Assembly: GCA_002494215.1 (NCBI GenBank)
Contig: DLBF01000048.1
Span: 1-16,379, forward strand
Length of the DNA stretch: 16,379 nucleotides
From: Prevotellaceae bacterium UBA7028
GTDB taxonomy: Bacteria; Bacteroidota; Bacteroidia; Bacteroidales; Bacteroidaceae
Direction of reading: 5' to 3'
The notes beneath the pieces are model-generated. The model had not been told where the DNA came from, searched no databases, and was given only the letters and a program-made list of their open reading frames with translations. Of this stretch, positions 14,603 to 16,379 are shown in pieces. Made by a program: the position numbers and the translations under genes. The number at the start of each line of letters is the position of its first letter. Within the stretch, counting starts at the first letter, position 1.

Positions 14603-16379
14603 TTAGGCCGCCTTTTTCTTTATTGCCATAGCAATAAATACAACAAGTAACAGCGCTAAGATTGTTAGGGCACCGTAGGCGATGGCTTCTGTTATGTGAA
14701 CGGTTTGAGGATCGAAGGTCATGACTACAGTGTGCTTGCCTGCAGGAATACGGATGGCACGCAACACATAGTTGGCACGGGCTATCTGGGTATCCTGACC
14801 ATCTACGGTGCAGGTCCAACCGGGATAGTATATCTCGCTGAATACCACTACGCCGCCCTTCTGTGAGTCTATTTCGTATGTCAACTGATTAGCCTCGTAT
14901 CCTGTCAGTGTTACCTGAGCTGTGGTATCAGGTTGCAAGGCTTCTGTACCCAGTACTTGCTGGAATGCCTTATCCACTACAGCCACATGCTTGGTATCCA
15001 GTCCGTGCAGTGCAGCAATCTCGGCATCTGCATCATCTACATATTGCACCTCGTTTACAAACCATGCATTACCATTGGCCCAGGGGTTCATGATGGGGAA
15101 CTTGCCACCATCCTTTACGCCTAAGATGGCATACTTGGTGTTCAGCATGTTCAGCACAGGATACAGGCTGTCGCCGTTGCAGGCCTCTAATAGACCTTGG
15201 TTCTCCACAGCTGCCTGCTGCATGGCACGCATCTCGGTGGATATATGCTCCTCTATCAGTTCCTGATAACGACGTAGCTTGGCAGCATGATAGCCGCCGA
15301 TGCTCTTGTGGTAATAAGAGGTGGTGTTGTCGTTGAAGGTGCTGACCGTAAGATTGAGCACACGATAATATTTATCAGAATCGCGCATGATGAGTTCGTC
15401 AGCCTGGCTGGGCGGGAATGCCTGCGCCTTAGTACGAGGTGTCACAAACATGTCGTCGTTGAGGTAGCGCTTGTTGATGCCCCACATATCTGTCAGACAG
15501 AGCAGCAGGATACATGCCACCATAGGCACAGTCTTAATCTTGCCCCAACGGTAAACCAAAAGAATAAGGGTACCCACGCAGATGATAATGAAGCTACGCA
15601 ATGCATCTGCTGTGAACATAGCCTCGCGCATCTCGCTCAGGTTAGTCAGTATCTGGTTAACCACACTCTGTGGAACGCCGTTCTGTGCCAGACTTTGTAT
15701 GCCCATCATCTCTGATGAAGAGATATAGTTGCCGAAGAAAGCATTAGGCATCAGCCAGAACAGGAAGCACATACCACCTGTAGTGGCAAAAGCTATTAAC
15801 AGTTGAGAGTTGAAAGATGAGAGTTTAGAGCTATTATCTTTTGAATCTTGATTTTTGAATTTTGAATTCTCTGCAATCTCCTTCAGCGCCAGCATGGCCA
15901 ATAGGGGGATAGTGAATTCCGCTATAACCAGGATGCTGGCTACGGTACGGAACTTATCATACATAGGAACATAGTCCAAGAAGAAGTCTGTGAAGGGCAT
16001 GAAGTTCTTACCCCACGAAAGCAGGATACTCAGAATAGTAGCAGCCAAGAGGCACCACTTCATGGGCCCTTTTACAATGAACAAACCCAATACAAAGAGG
16101 AAGAGCACAAAGGCACCTACATAGACGGGACCACTTGTGCCGGGTTGCTCGCCCCAGTACTGGCCCAGCTGGCGGTAGATGCTCATAAACTGATTGTCGG
16201 CATGCTTCATTGCCTCTTCGCTAGCCGACAAGGGTACACTGGCACCACCCTTGGTGTTGGGTACCAACAGGGTCCATGTCTCTCCGATGCCGTAGCTCCA
16301 TGCTGTAATATAGCTGCGCTCCAGTCCGCTGTTGGTCTGGTCGGCCGCATCTTTTGTCTTCTGCGTCAGCTCGCTCTTG
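14603..16379 (-). CDS. YfhO-family membrane protein, C-terminal part (runs off the window)
   Basis: The frame is open from the right edge to the TAA at 14605-14603, giving the last 592 or so residues of a protein that is usually over 800 residues long. The stretch SYGIGETWTLLVPNTKGGAS (just inside the right edge) and the C-terminal periplasmic pattern SEIYYPGWTCTVDGQ ... ANYVLRAIRIPAGKHTVVMTF followed by a final membrane segment and KKKAA are typical of YfhO proteins. These are polytopic inner-membrane proteins linked in Gram-positives to lipoteichoic-acid glycosylation; the role in Bacteroidetes is not established. One cytoplasmic loop contains a run of repeat-encoded residues (NSKFKNQDSKDNSSKLSSF). 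The TTG at 16267 is not the true start, since the frame and family sequence continue upstream. Confidence 0.88.
   Translation of the reverse strand, partial: KSELTQKTKDAADQTNSGLERSYITAWSYGIGETWTLLVPNTKGGASVPLSASEEAMKHADNQFMSIYRQLGQYWGEQPGTSGPVYVGAFVLFLFVLGLFIVKGPMKWCLLAATILSILLSWGKNFMPFTDFFLDYVPMYDKFRTVASILVIAEFTIPLLAMLALKEIAENSKFKNQDSKDNSSKLSSFNSQLLIAFATTGGMCFLFWLMPNAFFGNYISSSEMMGIQSLAQNGVPQSVVNQILTNLSEMREAMFTADALRSFIIICVGTLILLVYRWGKIKTVPMVACILLLCLTDMWGINKRYLNDDMFVTPRTKAQAFPPSQADELIMRDSDKYYRVLNLTVSTFNDNTTSYYHKSIGGYHAAKLRRYQELIEEHISTEMRAMQQAAVENQGLLEACNGDSLYPVLNMLNTKYAILGVKDGGKFPIMNPWANGNAWFVNEVQYVDDADAEIAALHGLDTKHVAVVDKAFQQVLGTEALQPDTTAQVTLTGYEANQLTYEIDSQKGGVVVFSEIYYPGWTCTVDGQDTQIARANYVLRAIRIPAGKHTVVMTFDPQTVHITEAIAYGALTILALLLVVFIAMAIKKKAA
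15796..15868 (-). repeat. In-frame heptamer array inside the YfhO gene
   Basis: On the minus strand there are four 7-bp units (AATTCAA, AATTCAA, AAATCAA, GATTCAA), a 10-bp break, then five more (CTCTAAA, CTCTCAT, CTTTCAA, CTCTCAA, CTGTTAA). The units match the intergenic AATTCAW and CTCTAAA families. They encode about 24 polar residues in a loop between membrane segments without breaking the frame. Confidence 0.85.

Overview
The window looks like a chromosomal segment of a Bacteroidales bacterium, most likely Prevotellaceae. The grounds are a Bacteroidetes-style V-type ATPase gene set, a TonB-receptor-like barrel with a carboxypeptidase-regulatory-like N-terminus, a YfhO-family protein, a TTTG/TAnnTTTG promoter, weak Shine-Dalgarno signals and AT-rich short-period repeats between genes. 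The genus is an inference.

Layout: the C-terminal part of V-ATPase subunit A (2-319) and all of subunit B (419-1741) run on the plus strand and end at a strong intrinsic terminator. Three minus-strand genes follow, transcribed toward subunit B: a Wzx-like flippase (6794 to 5301), an unusual acyltransferase-glycosyltransferase fusion (5177 to 3090) and a second acyltransferase (3006 to 1918). They form a small surface-glycan cassette. Plus-strand V-ATPase genes then resume under their own promoter: D (6950-7570), I (7567-9441) and K (9811-10254), ending at a second terminator. On the minus strand beyond lie a large outer-membrane barrel protein (13293 to 10423), a REP-associated (Y1/HUH) transposase with a DprA-like C-terminal extension (14578 to 13388) and the C-terminal part of a YfhO-family membrane protein (running off the right edge to 14603).

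A, B, D, I and K are parts of one rotary ATPase. A and B form the catalytic head, D the central shaft, I the stator and ion half-channel, and K the ion-binding ring. The glycan cassette separates head genes from shaft and membrane genes, so the machine is made here from at least two transcripts.

The most striking non-genic structure is a set of short tandem arrays, nearly all with a 7-bp period but different unit sequences (AATTCAT, AATGTTC, CTTCACT, CTAAACT, GGTAAAC), at almost every gene border. They supply start codons, stop codons and last residues of several genes, and similar arrays sit in frame inside the flippase and the YfhO protein. A second family of about 50 bp, built on an 8-bp period (TCGNAATA), occurs three times. 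A GC-rich palindromic repeat lies exactly at the acyltransferase-glycosyltransferase junction.
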